A stretch of 53,244 nt of DNA from Novosphingobium sp. AP12 (GCF_000281975.1 NZ_AKKE01000149.1:1-53244); one strand, 5' to 3'; shown: positions 34,298 to 44,343, counted from the stretch's first letter. Numbers and translations are program-made. The notes: generated from the sequence alone by a model not told the origin.

Positions 34298-36385
34298 ATG
34301 GCCAGCCTAGACACGCGCACTCTCGCCTCGGATGCCGACGCCAGACGGCAGGCGATCGATACGATCCGCACTCTGGCGATGGACGCCGTCCAGAAAGCGA
34401 ATTCCGGCCATCCGGGTACGCCCATGGCCATGGCGCCGGTCGGCTATACCCTATGGCGCGACTTTCTGCGGTATGATCCGGCCGCGCCCGATTGGCCCAA
34501 CCGCGACCGTTTCGTGCTTTCGATCGGCCATGCCTCGATGCTGCTCTACGCCCTGCTCCACCTCGCTGCGGTTGAGGAGATCGAAGCAGATGGGCGCAAG
34601 ACCGGCCAGCTGGCGGTCAGCCTCGACGATATCCGGCAGTTCCGCCAGCTGGGCTCCAAGACGCCGGGCCATCCCGAATACCGCATGACCACCGGTGTCG
34701 AGACGACGACAGGCCCGCTGGGCCAGGGCGTCGCCAACGCGGTAGGCATGGCGATCGCTGAGCGCGCGCTTGCCGCGCGCTTCAATCGGCCCGGCTTCAC
34801 GCTGTTCGACCACGACGTCTACGCGATGTGCGGCGACGGTGACATGATGGAAGGTATCTCGGGCGAAGCGGCCTCGCTCGCCGGGCACTTGCGCCTGTCG
34901 AACCTTTGCTGGATCTACGACGACAACAGCATCTCGATCGAGGGATCGACCCAGATTGCCTTCACCGAGGATGTCGGCAAGCGCTTCGAGGCCTATGGCT
35001 GGAACGTCCTGCATGTGGCCGATGCCAACGACACTGCCGCCGTCGCCGGTGCGCTCGGGACCTTCCGCGCCACCGACGACCGGCCCACGCTCATCATCGT
35101 GCGTTCTGTGATTGGGTGGGGTTCGCCCCGCGCCGGGAGCGAGAAGGCCCACGGCGAGGCGCTGGGCGAAGAGAACGTGCGGCTCACCAAGAAGGCTTAT
35201 GGCTGGCCTGAGGATTCCTCGTTCCTGGTGCCCGACGGTGTCTCCGATACCTTCCGCGCCGCCCTGGACGCCAATGGCGGCAAGGCGCGGCAGGACTGGG
35301 ACGCCGTGTTCGAACGCTATCGCGCCCAGTTCCCCGAGCTCGCGGGCGAACTCGACAACTTGCGCTCCGGCAAGGCCGCCGGGGGGTGGGAAAAGGACAT
35401 TCCGGTGTTCGAGGCCGACGCAAAGGGCATCGCCTCGCGCGACAGCGGCGGCAAGGTGCTCAACGCCATCGCCCCGCACATCCCACTGCTGATGGGCGGC
35501 GCCGCCGACCTGTCGCCCTCTACCAAGACCAACCTGACCTTCCAGGGCGCAGGCACCTTCGAGGCCGACACGCCGAGCGGACGCAACATGCACTTCGGGG
35601 TACGCGAACACGCCATGGGCGCGATCGCGAACGGCATGGCGCTGTCCTACCTGCGTTCCTACACCGCGACGTTCCTGGTCTTCGCCGACTACATGCGCAC
35701 GCCGATCCGGTTGGCGGCGATCATGGAACTGCCGACCATATTCGTCTTCACCCACGATTCGATTGGTGTCGGCGAGGACGGCCCCACCCACCAGCCGATC
35801 GAACATCTCGCTACCCTGCGGGCCATACCGGGCCTCAACATGATCCGTCCCGGCGACGCCAACGAGGTCGCCGAGGCCTGGAAGGTAGCAGTGGAATCCA
35901 CGCACGAACCGACCGTGCTGGTCCTCTCGCGTCAGGCCTTGCCCACGCTCGACCGCTCGCGCCTAGCCGCCGCCGACGGACTGCGGCGCGGGGCCTACGT
36001 GTTGGCCGATGCGGCCGACGGCGACCCCGAGGTCATCCTCATCGCCACCGGCAGCGAAGTTTCGCTGGCACTGGAGGCGCATGATCGGCTGACGGCGGAC
36101 GGGGTCCGCTCGCGTCTGGTCTCGATGCCCAGCTGGCATGCGTTCGAGCAGCAGGACGACGCCTATCGACTCAGCGTATTCCCGCGTTCGGTGCGGGCGC
36201 GGCTTGCAATCGAACAGGCGGGCTCGCTGGGCTGGGACCGCTATGTCGGGTTCGACGGGGCGACCATCACCATGTCGACCTTCGGTGCTTCCGCGCCGCT
36301 CGCCAAACTCCAGGCCAAGTACGGGTTCACGGTCGACAACGCCGTGAAAATGGCTCGCGAACTCATCGGAAAGAACGCGTCATGA
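34298..36385 (+). CDS. tkt: Transketolase
   Basis: 695 residues, TPP- and Mg-dependent C2 transfer between sugar phosphates. It starts ASLDTRTLASDADARRQAIDTIR with SGHPGTPMAMAP. The TPP motif GDGDMMEGISGEAASLAGHL with its DDNSISIEG end is around residues 178-208. The pyrimidine domain (FGVREHAMGAIANGMAL, FTHDSIGVGEDGPTHQP) and the C-terminal domain follow. GACAGGAG precedes the ATG. It overlaps the next gene by 4 bp. Confidence 0.96.
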   Translation: MASLDTRTLASDADARRQAIDTIRTLAMDAVQKANSGHPGTPMAMAPVGYTLWRDFLRYDPAAPDWPNRDRFVLSIGHASMLLYALLHLAAVEEIEADGRKTGQLAVSLDDIRQFRQLGSKTPGHPEYRMTTGVETTTGPLGQGVANAVGMAIAERALAARFNRPGFTLFDHDVYAMCGDGDMMEGISGEAASLAGHLRLSNLCWIYDDNSISIEGSTQIAFTEDVGKRFEAYGWNVLHVADANDTAAVAGALGTFRATDDRPTLIIVRSVIGWGSPRAGSEKAHGEALGEENVRLTKKAYGWPEDSSFLVPDGVSDTFRAALDANGGKARQDWDAVFERYRAQFPELAGELDNLRSGKAAGGWEKDIPVFEADAKGIASRDSGGKVLNAIAPHIPLLMGGAADLSPSTKTNLTFQGAGTFEADTPSGRNMHFGVREHAMGAIANGMALSYLRSYTATFLVFADYMRTPIRLAAIMELPTIFVFTHDSIGVGEDGPTHQPIEHLATLRAIPGLNMIRPGDANEVAEAWKVAVESTHEPTVLVLSRQALPTLDRSRLAAADGLRRGAYVLADAADGDPEVILIATGSEVSLALEAHDRLTADGVRSRLVSMPSWHAFEQQDDAYRLSVFPRSVRARLAIEQAGSLGWDRYVGFDGATITMSTFGASAPLAKLQAKYGFTVDNAVKMARELIGKNAS

Positions 36386-39156
36386 CCAGTCGTCTCGTAG
36401 AACTGAACGCCGCCGGGCAGGCCGTGTGGCTCGACTTCATCGAACGGGACTTCATCGCCAGCGGTGGCCTTGCCAAGCTGATCGACGAGGACGCGCTCAC
36501 CGGCGTCACCTCCAACCCCTCGATTTTCGAAAAGGCCCTGGCGGGACGCGCCGTCGACGATGGGGACGGCAGCACCAGCGCCATCTACGAAAGCGAGGCG
36601 ATCCCCGACATCCGCAGCGCGGCGGATCTGCTCAGACCGGTCTATGATCGTCTCGACGCGCGCGACGGCTTCGTCAGCCTTGAAGTCTCGCCTTACGCGG
36701 CGAACAACACGGAAGTCACGATTTCAGAGGCGCGGCGGCTCTGGGACGTGGTCGACCGGCCGAACCTGATGGTCAAGGTTCCGGGCACGCCCGCCGGGGT
36801 TCCCGCGATCCGGCAGCTGATCGAGGACGGCATCAACGTCAACGTGACTCTGCTGTTTTCGATCGACGCTTACGAGAAGGTCGCGGATGCCTATCTCGCC
36901 GGCCTCGAAGCGCGCGTCGCCAGGGGCGAACCGATAGATCGCATCGCCAGCGTCGCCAGCTTCTTCGTGAGCCGCATCGACACGCAGATCGACAAGGCCA
37001 TCGACGAGCGGATCGGCGACAACGATGCTCAGAGCGATCGGCTCGAGGCGCTGCGCGGCAAACTGGCGATCGCCAATGCCAAGCTGGCCTACCAGAGCTT
37101 CATCGCCACCTCGGCCTCGCCGCGCTGGCAGGCCTTGGCCGCCAAGGGGGCGAAACCGCAGCGGCTGCTCTGGGCCTCGACCGGGACCAAGGACGCGGCC
37201 TATCCCGATACGCTCTACATCGACAGCCTGATCGGCCCCGATACGGTCAACACCATGCCGCCCAAGACGATGGACGGCTTCCGCGACCACGGCACCACCG
37301 CGCAGACGCTCACGGCCGATGTGGATGCGGCGAAGCAGGTGCTGGCCGATGCCGAGGCGCTCGGGCTGGACCTGCCCGTCGTCACCGAACATCTGCTCAC
37401 CGAAGGGCTCGCGTCGTTCGCCGACTCCTTCGACAAGATACTCGGCAGCGTGGCGTCCGGGCGCACCAAATGGTTCGGAGACAAGCTGAACGCGATGACC
37501 GAGCGGCTGCCCGAAACGCTCGCCAGCGCGGTGGATGCCCGTCTCGAAGCGGCGCGCAAGGCGGGGTGGTCGCGCGGGCTGTGGGCCGGGGACGCCTCGA
37601 TCTGGACCGGCGGCGACGAGGGCAAATGGCTCGGCTGGCTGGCTGCGGGCGAGGGCAGGCAGGTGGACTTCGCGCAGCTGTCGGACCTTGCCGAGGCCGC
37701 GCGCGGCTTCAAGGACGCGGTACTGCTGGGCATGGGCGGATCGAGCCTGGGCCCAGAAGTGCTCTCGCTCGTCCTCGGCTCGGCGCAGGGATATCCGCGG
37801 CTCCACGTCCTCGACACCACCGACCCGGAGCAGATCGGCGCGGTCGCCGCGCAGATCGATCCGAAGGAGACGCTGTTCATCGTCTCGTCCAAGTCCGGCT
37901 CGACCATGGAGCCCGAACTGCTGCGCGCCTACTTCTTCGCCGCTTCGGGCGAGCAGGCCGATCACTTCGTCGCGGTCACCGACCCCGGCTCGAAGCTGGA
38001 GGCGCTGGCGGGCGAAGCTGGGTTCCGCCAAGTGTTCCATGGCGATCCCGCGATCGGCGGGCGCTATTCGGTCCTCTCAGTGTTCGGCATGGCCCCGGCC
38101 GCCGCGATTGGTATCGACGTGAAGGCGCTGTTCGCTGCGACCCGGCCGATGGTCCTCGCCTGCGGCGACGACGTGCCGCCTGCTGCCAATCCGGGTTTTC
38201 GTCTCGGTGCGATCCTGGGCGAAGCGGCGCTGGGAGGGCGCGACAAGCTGACGATCGTGCCCTCGGCCGGGCTGGCGCCGTTCGGCTCGTGGCTGGAGCA
38301 GTTAATTGCCGAATCCACCGGCAAGCAGGGCAGGGGCATCGTGCCTGTGGACCTGGAGCCGCTGGGCCCACCCGACGTCTACGGCACCGACCGCGTGTTC
38401 GCGCATCTGCACCTCGCGGGCGATCTGGACCCCGATCTCGAGACCAGGCTCGATGCGCTTGCGGCGGCCGGGCATCCGGTCATCGCGATTACCGTGCCCA
38501 ATCGCTCGCAGATGGCGCAGGAGTTCTTTCGCTGGGAAATCGCCACCGCCGTCGCCGGGGCAGTGATCGGCATCGATCCCTTCGACCAGCCCGATGTCGA
38601 GGACGCCAAGATCGCAACCCGCAAGCTGGTCGACGCCTACGAGCAATCGGGCGCGCTCGAACCCGAGACGCCCGTATGGGAGGACGACACCGTCGCCGTG
38701 TTCGCACCGGCCGGGACCACTTTCGACGAGACGAGCCTTGCTGGGGTCCTTGCAGGCCATCTGGCGCAGCTCAAAGCCGGCAGCTACCTGGGCATCCTCG
38801 CCTATATCGAGCGCGATGCCGACAACCAGGCGGCGCTCGGCCGTATGCGCACGGCGGTGCGCGATGCCAAGAAGATCGCCACCGTCGGCGGCTTCGGGCC
38901 GCGGTTCCTGCACTCGACCGGACAGGCCTACAAGGGCGGCCCGGCTACCGGGACCTTCATCGAAATCACCCGCACGCCCGGCCGCGACCTTGCCGTGCCG
39001 GGACGCAAGGCCAGCTTCGGCACCGTGCAACTGGCGCAGGCGCGCGGCGATCTCGATGTGCTCGTGCAGCGCGGGCAGCGGGCGCTGCGCGTCCATCTCA
39101 AGAGCGGAGACGTGTCGGCGCTGGAAGCCGCGCTGGTCTCGGCCGCGACTCTCTAG
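36382..39156 (+). CDS. tal-pgi: Bifunctional transaldolase / glucose-6-phosphate isomerase
   Basis: 924-residue fusion. Residues 1 to about 365 are transaldolase (TGVTSNPSIFEKAL; the Schiff-base Lys in MVKVPGTPAGVPAIRQLI; RLLWASTGTKD). From about 375 the chain is phosphoglucose isomerase (LLGMGGSSLGPEVL, FIVSSKSGSTMEPELL, GGRYSVLSVFGM). It links the non-oxidative branch to fructose/glucose-6-phosphate exchange. It starts at ATG 36382, overlapping tkt by 4 bp. Such fusions are known in acetic acid bacteria and some other groups. Confidence 0.95.
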   Translation: MTSRLVELNAAGQAVWLDFIERDFIASGGLAKLIDEDALTGVTSNPSIFEKALAGRAVDDGDGSTSAIYESEAIPDIRSAADLLRPVYDRLDARDGFVSLEVSPYAANNTEVTISEARRLWDVVDRPNLMVKVPGTPAGVPAIRQLIEDGINVNVTLLFSIDAYEKVADAYLAGLEARVARGEPIDRIASVASFFVSRIDTQIDKAIDERIGDNDAQSDRLEALRGKLAIANAKLAYQSFIATSASPRWQALAAKGAKPQRLLWASTGTKDAAYPDTLYIDSLIGPDTVNTMPPKTMDGFRDHGTTAQTLTADVDAAKQVLADAEALGLDLPVVTEHLLTEGLASFADSFDKILGSVASGRTKWFGDKLNAMTERLPETLASAVDARLEAARKAGWSRGLWAGDASIWTGGDEGKWLGWLAAGEGRQVDFAQLSDLAEAARGFKDAVLLGMGGSSLGPEVLSLVLGSAQGYPRLHVLDTTDPEQIGAVAAQIDPKETLFIVSSKSGSTMEPELLRAYFFAASGEQADHFVAVTDPGSKLEALAGEAGFRQVFHGDPAIGGRYSVLSVFGMAPAAAIGIDVKALFAATRPMVLACGDDVPPAANPGFRLGAILGEAALGGRDKLTIVPSAGLAPFGSWLEQLIAESTGKQGRGIVPVDLEPLGPPDVYGTDRVFAHLHLAGDLDPDLETRLDALAAAGHPVIAITVPNRSQMAQEFFRWEIATAVAGAVIGIDPFDQPDVEDAKIATRKLVDAYEQSGALEPETPVWEDDTVAVFAPAGTTFDETSLAGVLAGHLAQLKAGSYLGILAYIERDADNQAALGRMRTAVRDAKKIATVGGFGPRFLHSTGQAYKGGPATGTFIEITRTPGRDLAVPGRKASFGTVQLAQARGDLDVLVQRGQRALRVHLKSGDVSALEAALVSAATL

Positions 39157-39171
39157 GAAGGATCACCAAGC

Positions 39172-40152
39172 ATGCGTATCGCCATGATCGGCCTGGGCCG
39201 AATGGGAGCCAACATCGCCCGCCGCCTGATGCGTGGAGGCCACGAGATCGTCGCCTTCGACCGCAACGAACCGGCCGTCGCCGAACTGGCGGGAGAGGGG
39301 GCGATAGCCGCCAGCTCGGTGCCCGAAATCATCGGCAAGTTCGACGGCGGTCCGCGCATCTTCTGGATCATGCTGCCGGCGGGCGCGCCGACCGAAGATA
39401 CGATCACGCAGCTGATGGACCTCGCCTCGCCGGGTGACATCCTCATCGACGGCGGCAACAGCTTCTACAAGGACGACATCCGCCGCGCCAAGGCCTGCCG
39501 CGAGAAGGACCTGCACTACGTCGACGTGGGCACCTCGGGCGGCGTCTGGGGCCTCGAGCGCGGCTACTGCATGATGATCGGCGGCGACAAGGAGACGGTC
39601 GACCTGCTCGATCCGATCTTCAACACCCTGGCGCCCGGCTACGGCACCATCCCTTGCACCGAGGGGCGTGACGCGCCCGACGCTCGCGCCGAGCGGGGCT
39701 ATATCCACGCAGGCCCCGCGGGAGCGGGGCACTTCGTCAAGATGGTCCACAACGGCATCGAATACGGCCTCATGCAGGCCTACGCCGAAGGGTTCGACGT
39801 GCTCAAGGGCCGCGCTTCCGACAAACTGCCCGAAGAGGAGCGGTTCGACATCGACCTCCCCGACGTGGCCGAGGTTTGGCGGCGCGGCAGCGTCATCTCC
39901 TCCTGGCTGCTCGACCTTACCGCCATTGGCCTTGCGAAGGATCGCAACCTGGAGCAGTTCACCGGCCGCGTCGCGGACTCCGGCGAAGGCCATTGGACGA
40001 TCGATGCCGCGATGGAAGAGGCGGTGCCGGTCTACGTGCTTTCGGCCGCGCTGTTCGCGCGCTATCGCAGCCGTGTGGACACGACCTTCGGCGACAAGTT
40101 GCTGTCTGCGATGCGCTTCGGCTTCGGCGGCCACGTCGAGATGCCGCAGTGA
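39172..40152 (+). CDS. gnd: 6-phosphogluconate dehydrogenase, decarboxylating (short form)
   Basis: 326 residues, the short GndA/YqeC-like type rather than the 470-residue enzyme; such forms often prefer NAD. The Rossmann motif GLGRMGANIARRLMRGG, GGNSFYKDD and the catalytic KMVHNGIEYGLMQAYAEG are present. AGGAAGGA lies upstream of the ATG. The stop overlaps zwf by 4 bp (GTGA). It oxidises 6-phosphogluconate to ribulose-5-phosphate. Confidence 0.94.
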   Translation: MRIAMIGLGRMGANIARRLMRGGHEIVAFDRNEPAVAELAGEGAIAASSVPEIIGKFDGGPRIFWIMLPAGAPTEDTITQLMDLASPGDILIDGGNSFYKDDIRRAKACREKDLHYVDVGTSGGVWGLERGYCMMIGGDKETVDLLDPIFNTLAPGYGTIPCTEGRDAPDARAERGYIHAGPAGAGHFVKMVHNGIEYGLMQAYAEGFDVLKGRASDKLPEEERFDIDLPDVAEVWRRGSVISSWLLDLTAIGLAKDRNLEQFTGRVADSGEGHWTIDAAMEEAVPVYVLSAALFARYRSRVDTTFGDKLLSAMRFGFGGHVEMPQ

Positions 40153-41615
40153 CGGACGGCGCGGGGCCGGCGGTGGCGCCGGCGGCCACGCTCGTCATCT
40201 TCGGCGCGATGGGCGACCTGGCCCGGCGCCTCCTCGTACCCTCGATCTTCAACCTCGTGCGCGATGACCTGATCCCGGAGGGTTTTGCGATCCTTGGGGT
40301 CAGCCACCACGAGGCTGGCGACGAAAAGCTGCGCGGCGAGCTGGAAGCCTTCATCCCCAAGGAAGAGCGCGGCAGCGATGCCTGGCAATCGCTCCGGCGG
40401 CGGATCGGCTACCTGCAGGGAGATTTCGAACAGGACGCCACTTACGCCGAGTTGGCGAAGCGGGTGAGCGGCAACGCAGTGTTCTATCTCGCCACCGCGC
40501 CGCAGTTCTTCGGCCCCGTGGTCGAGAAACTGGCGGCAGCGCGGGTGTTGAATGAGGACGAGGGCTTTCGCAGGGTCCTGGTGGAAAAGCCCTTCGGCCA
40601 TGATCTCGCCTCTGCGCGGGACCTCAACGCCCGTTTGCTCGCCTGCATTCCGGAGGGCCAGATCTACCGGGTCGATCATTTCCTGGGCAAGGAGACGGTC
40701 CAGAACATCATGGTCGCGCGTTTCGGCAACCATCTGTTCGAGGCGATCTGGAACAACCGCTATATCGATCATGTCCAGATCACGGCGGCCGAGACCGTCT
40801 CGATCGATACACGCGGCAAGTTCTACGACGCTACCGGCGCTCTGCGCGACATGGTGCCCAACCACCTGTTCCAACTCCTCGCGATGGTGGCGATGGAGCC
40901 GCCCAACTCGTTCGATGCCGAAGCGGTGCGCAACGAAAAGGCGAAAGTCCTGGCGGCGGTGCGCGGCCCGCGCGCGGCCGAGGTGGAGACCCATGCCGTG
41001 CGGGGCCGGTACGTGGCGGGGCGCGCGGGCGACAAGGACGTGCCGGACTACCTGAAGGAAGCCGACGTCGCCTCCGACAGCCGCACCGAGACTTATGCGG
41101 CGGTCAAAGTGGAGATCGAGTCCTGGCGCTGGGTCGGGGTGCCGTTCTACCTGCGCACCGGCAAGGCGATGACGGCGCGTGACACCGAGATCGTCCTGCA
41201 GTTCAAGCCGGTCGCCTTCGCCCTGTTCCGCGACACCGATGTCGGCCAGCTACCGCCCAACCGGCTGGTCCTGCAGATCCAGCCGCAGGAGGGCATGTCG
41301 CTCCGCTTCCTCGCCAAGAAGCCCGGACCGCTGGTCGATACCGCCGAAGTCAGCATGGACTTCGCCTATGCCGATGCCTTCACCATGGGTCATCGCACCG
41401 GATACGAGACGCTGCTCTACGATGCCTTCATCGGCGACCAGACGCTGTTCCAGCGGGCGGACATGATCGAGGCAGGCTGGGCTGCGATGGAGCCGGTGCT
41501 CGAAAGCTGGCAGACAGCCGGACAGCCCGAGGATTACGAAGCGGGCGGCGATGGGCCCGCCGACGCCGAAACCTTGCTGGCGCGCGACGGTCGGCACTGG
41601 AACTCCTTGGGATGA
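40149..41615 (+). CDS. zwf: Glucose-6-phosphate 1-dehydrogenase
   Basis: 488 residues. The N-terminal nucleotide motif reads FGAMGDLARR (family usually GASGDLA). The active site YRVDHFLGKE and the substrate segment VLVEKPFGHDL are clear. GTG 40149, coupled to the gnd stop, is the proper start; the frame extends further upstream only as antisense-like sequence within gnd. It supplies NAD(P)H and 6-phosphogluconolactone. No lactonase gene is adjacent. Confidence 0.94.
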   Translation: MTDGAGPAVAPAATLVIFGAMGDLARRLLVPSIFNLVRDDLIPEGFAILGVSHHEAGDEKLRGELEAFIPKEERGSDAWQSLRRRIGYLQGDFEQDATYAELAKRVSGNAVFYLATAPQFFGPVVEKLAAARVLNEDEGFRRVLVEKPFGHDLASARDLNARLLACIPEGQIYRVDHFLGKETVQNIMVARFGNHLFEAIWNNRYIDHVQITAAETVSIDTRGKFYDATGALRDMVPNHLFQLLAMVAMEPPNSFDAEAVRNEKAKVLAAVRGPRAAEVETHAVRGRYVAGRAGDKDVPDYLKEADVASDSRTETYAAVKVEIESWRWVGVPFYLRTGKAMTARDTEIVLQFKPVAFALFRDTDVGQLPPNRLVLQIQPQEGMSLRFLAKKPGPLVDTAEVSMDFAYADAFTMGHRTGYETLLYDAFIGDQTLFQRADMIEAGWAAMEPVLESWQTAGQPEDYEAGGDGPADAETLLARDGRHWNSLG

Positions 41616-41619
41616 GCAT

Positions 41620-42450
41620 ATGATCCGCCTCCTCGTTTCCGACATCGACGGCACTCTCGTCCGCTCCGACAAGTCACTGGCACCGGCCACCGTGGCAGCG
41701 GCGCGCAAGCTCGTTGCGGCGGGGGTGCCGATGAGTCTCATCAGCGCCCGTCCGCCGTCTGGCATCGGGTGGATCGCGGAGGAAATCGGCCTTCCGGGAC
41801 CGTTCGGTGCATTCAACGGCGGCACGGTGTTCATGCGCGACGGCACGGTCGTTGAACGCCATGGCCTGGAGGCCGAAGTCGCGCGCGGCGTCATCGAACT
41901 GGTGTGCAAAGCCGGAATCACCTGCTGGGTGTTTGCCGATGGATTGTGGTATTCGAACAGCGCGGACGACCCCTACAACCTGCGCGAGGTCAAGGCGGCC
42001 AACGTGCAGCCGGTCATCACGCAGGATTTCACCGCGGTGCTGGGGCGTGTCGACAAGATCGTCGGCGTAAGCCCCGACGATCAGCGTCTGACGACGCTGG
42101 CAGACGCAGCCAGGGATATCGCGGGCGCTCGGGCCACCATTGCCCGCTCACAGACCTATTACCTCGACGTAACGGCTCCGCGGGCGAACAAGGGTGACGG
42201 CATCAGCCATATCGCCGCGGCCTTCGGCGTACCGCTCGAAGATGTGGCGGTGATCGGCGATCAGGCCAACGACCTGCCGATGTTCGCGCGGGCCGGCTTT
42301 TCCATCGCGATGGGACAGGCCACCGACGAGGTGAAGGCCCATGCAGACCATGTGACGGCGAGCAGCGACGACGATGGCGTCGCGCGGGCGATCGAAGCCC
42401 TTTTGAACGGCGACTACGGGCCCGGCTGCTGGGCTGCCGCGGGAAGATAA
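41620..42450 (+). CDS. Cof-type HAD sugar phosphatase
   Basis: 276 residues: HAD motif I SDIDGTLVRSD, motif II SARPP (Ser), the Lys motif in APRANKGDG and motif IV GDQANDLPMFARAG, with a C2-type cap between, as in Cof/YidA-like phosphatases. It begins 4 bp after zwf. A phosphosugar or sugar-1-phosphate is the likely substrate, perhaps linked to the GH130 phosphorylase that follows; not proven. Confidence 0.9.
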   Translation: MIRLLVSDIDGTLVRSDKSLAPATVAAARKLVAAGVPMSLISARPPSGIGWIAEEIGLPGPFGAFNGGTVFMRDGTVVERHGLEAEVARGVIELVCKAGITCWVFADGLWYSNSADDPYNLREVKAANVQPVITQDFTAVLGRVDKIVGVSPDDQRLTTLADAARDIAGARATIARSQTYYLDVTAPRANKGDGISHIAAAFGVPLEDVAVIGDQANDLPMFARAGFSIAMGQATDEVKAHADHVTASSDDDGVARAIEALLNGDYGPGCWAAAGR

Positions 42451-42531
42451 CACCGGATACATCCGAACTTTGTCGTTGCTACGGCGTTCCTCTCGCCGGG
42501 CGCGGCATGTCGTTGCCATGGGAGACACGGC

Positions 42532-43821
42532 ATGGAAGCTGCGCAGGTATTCACCAAGCTCGACCTCGAACTCAGGCCAGATCCCGCCCGGACGGTGATC
42601 CGTCCGTTCTCCTTCGCCTATCCCCCAGCCTTCGCCGAGGGCCGGGCTCTCCGCCCGCAAGCCGTGGTCCAGCGCATTCTGGGTCTGGATGACGCGGTCC
42701 GCGAGCGGATGTTCGATTTCATCGCGGGTCCGATGCGCGAACGTCATCGCAACGTCGAGCGCACGTTCCTGCGCCACCTGGAAGCCATTGGCGACGAACT
42801 GGGCGATCTGACCGGGGTCAATGAACGCGATCGCCTGCTCATCGGGGCCTATTTCAGCCAGGAATACGCCTTCGAATCCGCAGCCCTGTTCAACCCCAGC
42901 ATCGTGCGCATGCCGGGCGAGAGCGAAGGCGCCGATGGCGGCACCCGGTTCCTGCTCTCGCTACGCGGCATCGGCGAAGGCCACATATCCTCGGTCACGT
43001 TTCGTACCGGCACCTGGGACGGAGGCGAGGTCGTGACCATCGATACACCCAGCGAATACGGCGTCCCGCCCTGCATCGAGAGCGACCACGAAGGCTGGGT
43101 CCGCCTCCTGTGTGACGACAGCCAGGATATCTCGGAAACCGTCATCTTCCCCGTCCTTCCCTCCCAACGCCAGGGCGTGGAGGACCTGCGAATGGTCAAC
43201 TTCATCGACGAGGACGGCAGCGAACTCGTAATCGGCACTTATACCGCCTTTGACGGGCGCAACACCCGGCAGGAAATGGTGCGCGGCGTTGACCTTCGCA
43301 CCTTCGAGATGCGCCCCCTGACCGGCGCCATGACGGGCTACAAGGGCATGGCGCTGTTCCCGCGCCGGATCGACGGCCAGTTCGTGATGCTCGGGCGGCA
43401 GGACAGCGAAAACATCTGGCTTCTGCGCTCCAACGATCTGTACGTCTGGGAAGAGGGCTCCATCATCATGGCGCCGCAGTTTCCCTGGGAGTTCGTGCAG
43501 CTGGGGAACTGCGGATCGCCGATCGAGATCGAAGAGGGCTGGCTCGTCTTCACCCACGGGGTCGGCATGGTGCGGGGTTACTGCATCGGTGCGTGCCTGC
43601 TCGACAAGGCGGATCCGTCGCGCGTGCTTGCGCGCACCAGCGCTCCCCTCATTTTCCCCAGCGCCGAGCAGCACGGCGGCTACGTTCCCAACGTCACTTA
43701 CAGCTGCGGGGCGCTGGTTCACGAAAGACGAGTGCTTTTACCCTATGGCGTCGGCGATGAGTCCACATGCTTTGCCGTCGCAGATCTTGATGACTTGCTG
43801 TGCGCAATGGTCCAAATTTAA
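42532..43821 (+). CDS. GH130-family glycoside phosphorylase
   Basis: 429 residues: about 110 N-terminal helical residues, then a five-bladed beta-propeller of GH130 type. Cues are FNPSIVRMPG, MVNFIDEDGSELVIGTYTAF, the substrate/phosphate segment YKGMALFPRRIDGQFVMLGRQDSEN, and the closing PNVTYSCGALVHERRVLLPYGVGDESTCFAVADLDDLL. GH130 enzymes mostly phosphorolyse beta-mannosides to mannose-1-phosphate. It lies 81 bp after the HAD gene and is probably the last gene of the block. Confidence 0.85.
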   Translation: MEAAQVFTKLDLELRPDPARTVIRPFSFAYPPAFAEGRALRPQAVVQRILGLDDAVRERMFDFIAGPMRERHRNVERTFLRHLEAIGDELGDLTGVNERDRLLIGAYFSQEYAFESAALFNPSIVRMPGESEGADGGTRFLLSLRGIGEGHISSVTFRTGTWDGGEVVTIDTPSEYGVPPCIESDHEGWVRLLCDDSQDISETVIFPVLPSQRQGVEDLRMVNFIDEDGSELVIGTYTAFDGRNTRQEMVRGVDLRTFEMRPLTGAMTGYKGMALFPRRIDGQFVMLGRQDSENIWLLRSNDLYVWEEGSIIMAPQFPWEFVQLGNCGSPIEIEEGWLVFTHGVGMVRGYCIGACLLDKADPSRVLARTSAPLIFPSAEQHGGYVPNVTYSCGALVHERRVLLPYGVGDESTCFAVADLDDLLCAMVQI

Positions 43822-44343
43822 AGTCGTGTGCGCAGCTCGCGCGCAATCGTAAACGCACGCGGCTGCTCCGGGCAGCGGCATGGGCGGAAATGGCCGCGCT
43901 TATTGTGTCGGCCTTCCATCGGCACTTCAAAGCTGTGACCGCGCTCAGCCGTTTACAATGTTAAAAGCCGCTCTGCTTGCTACGTTTGATCGGCGACAAG
44001 CGGCCAGTCCGGCAAGGCCGCCTTTCTGTCATTATGCGATGCCGTTAGGAAACCGATGAATGTCGGCTCATGTCAAAAGCTGCAGTGACGACCTATCGCT
44101 TTGAAACGGTAAAATGTCCCATCTACGGTGATTAACCGACGGACGGAGTCGGTCATCTGATTTTAGCTTGGAATGACCTTAATGAGGGCGAAGTTCCGTG
44201 CCAGCGCAGGGCGCTACTGGCTGGCCGCGCCCAACTCGCCGTTCGTCCGTGTTGATGGGACGGTCCGCAACTGACCAGAGCGGTAGCCCAAGTTCCATGA
44301 CGCTGCGAGCGTCAATCGCAGATTGAGTGGTCAGCTGCTTCGA
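43822..44343. other. Intergenic region, no gene seen
   Basis: About 520 bp between the convergent GH130 and PLP-lyase genes, of lower GC than its neighbours. A short GACT/AT-rich stretch and the hairpin at 44298-44314 are the only structures noted. No frame with plausible protein sequence was found. Confidence 0.4.
44298..44314 (-). terminator. Possible terminator after the PLP-lyase operon
   Basis: Perfect 7-bp stem TGACGCT/AGCGTCA with loop GCG, about 30 bp downstream of the ammonia-lyase stop codon. There is no T-run on the minus strand, so assignment is tentative. Confidence 0.3.

Noticed and set aside
34451..35905. Long minus-strand frame within tkt
   Set aside because: It is antisense to the transketolase core and has no recognisable domain or ribosome site.
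37470..39437. Alternative plus-strand frame of about 655 codons within tal-pgi and gnd
   Set aside because: It overlaps two clear enzymes in another frame and has an arginine-rich, low-complexity translation with no motifs.
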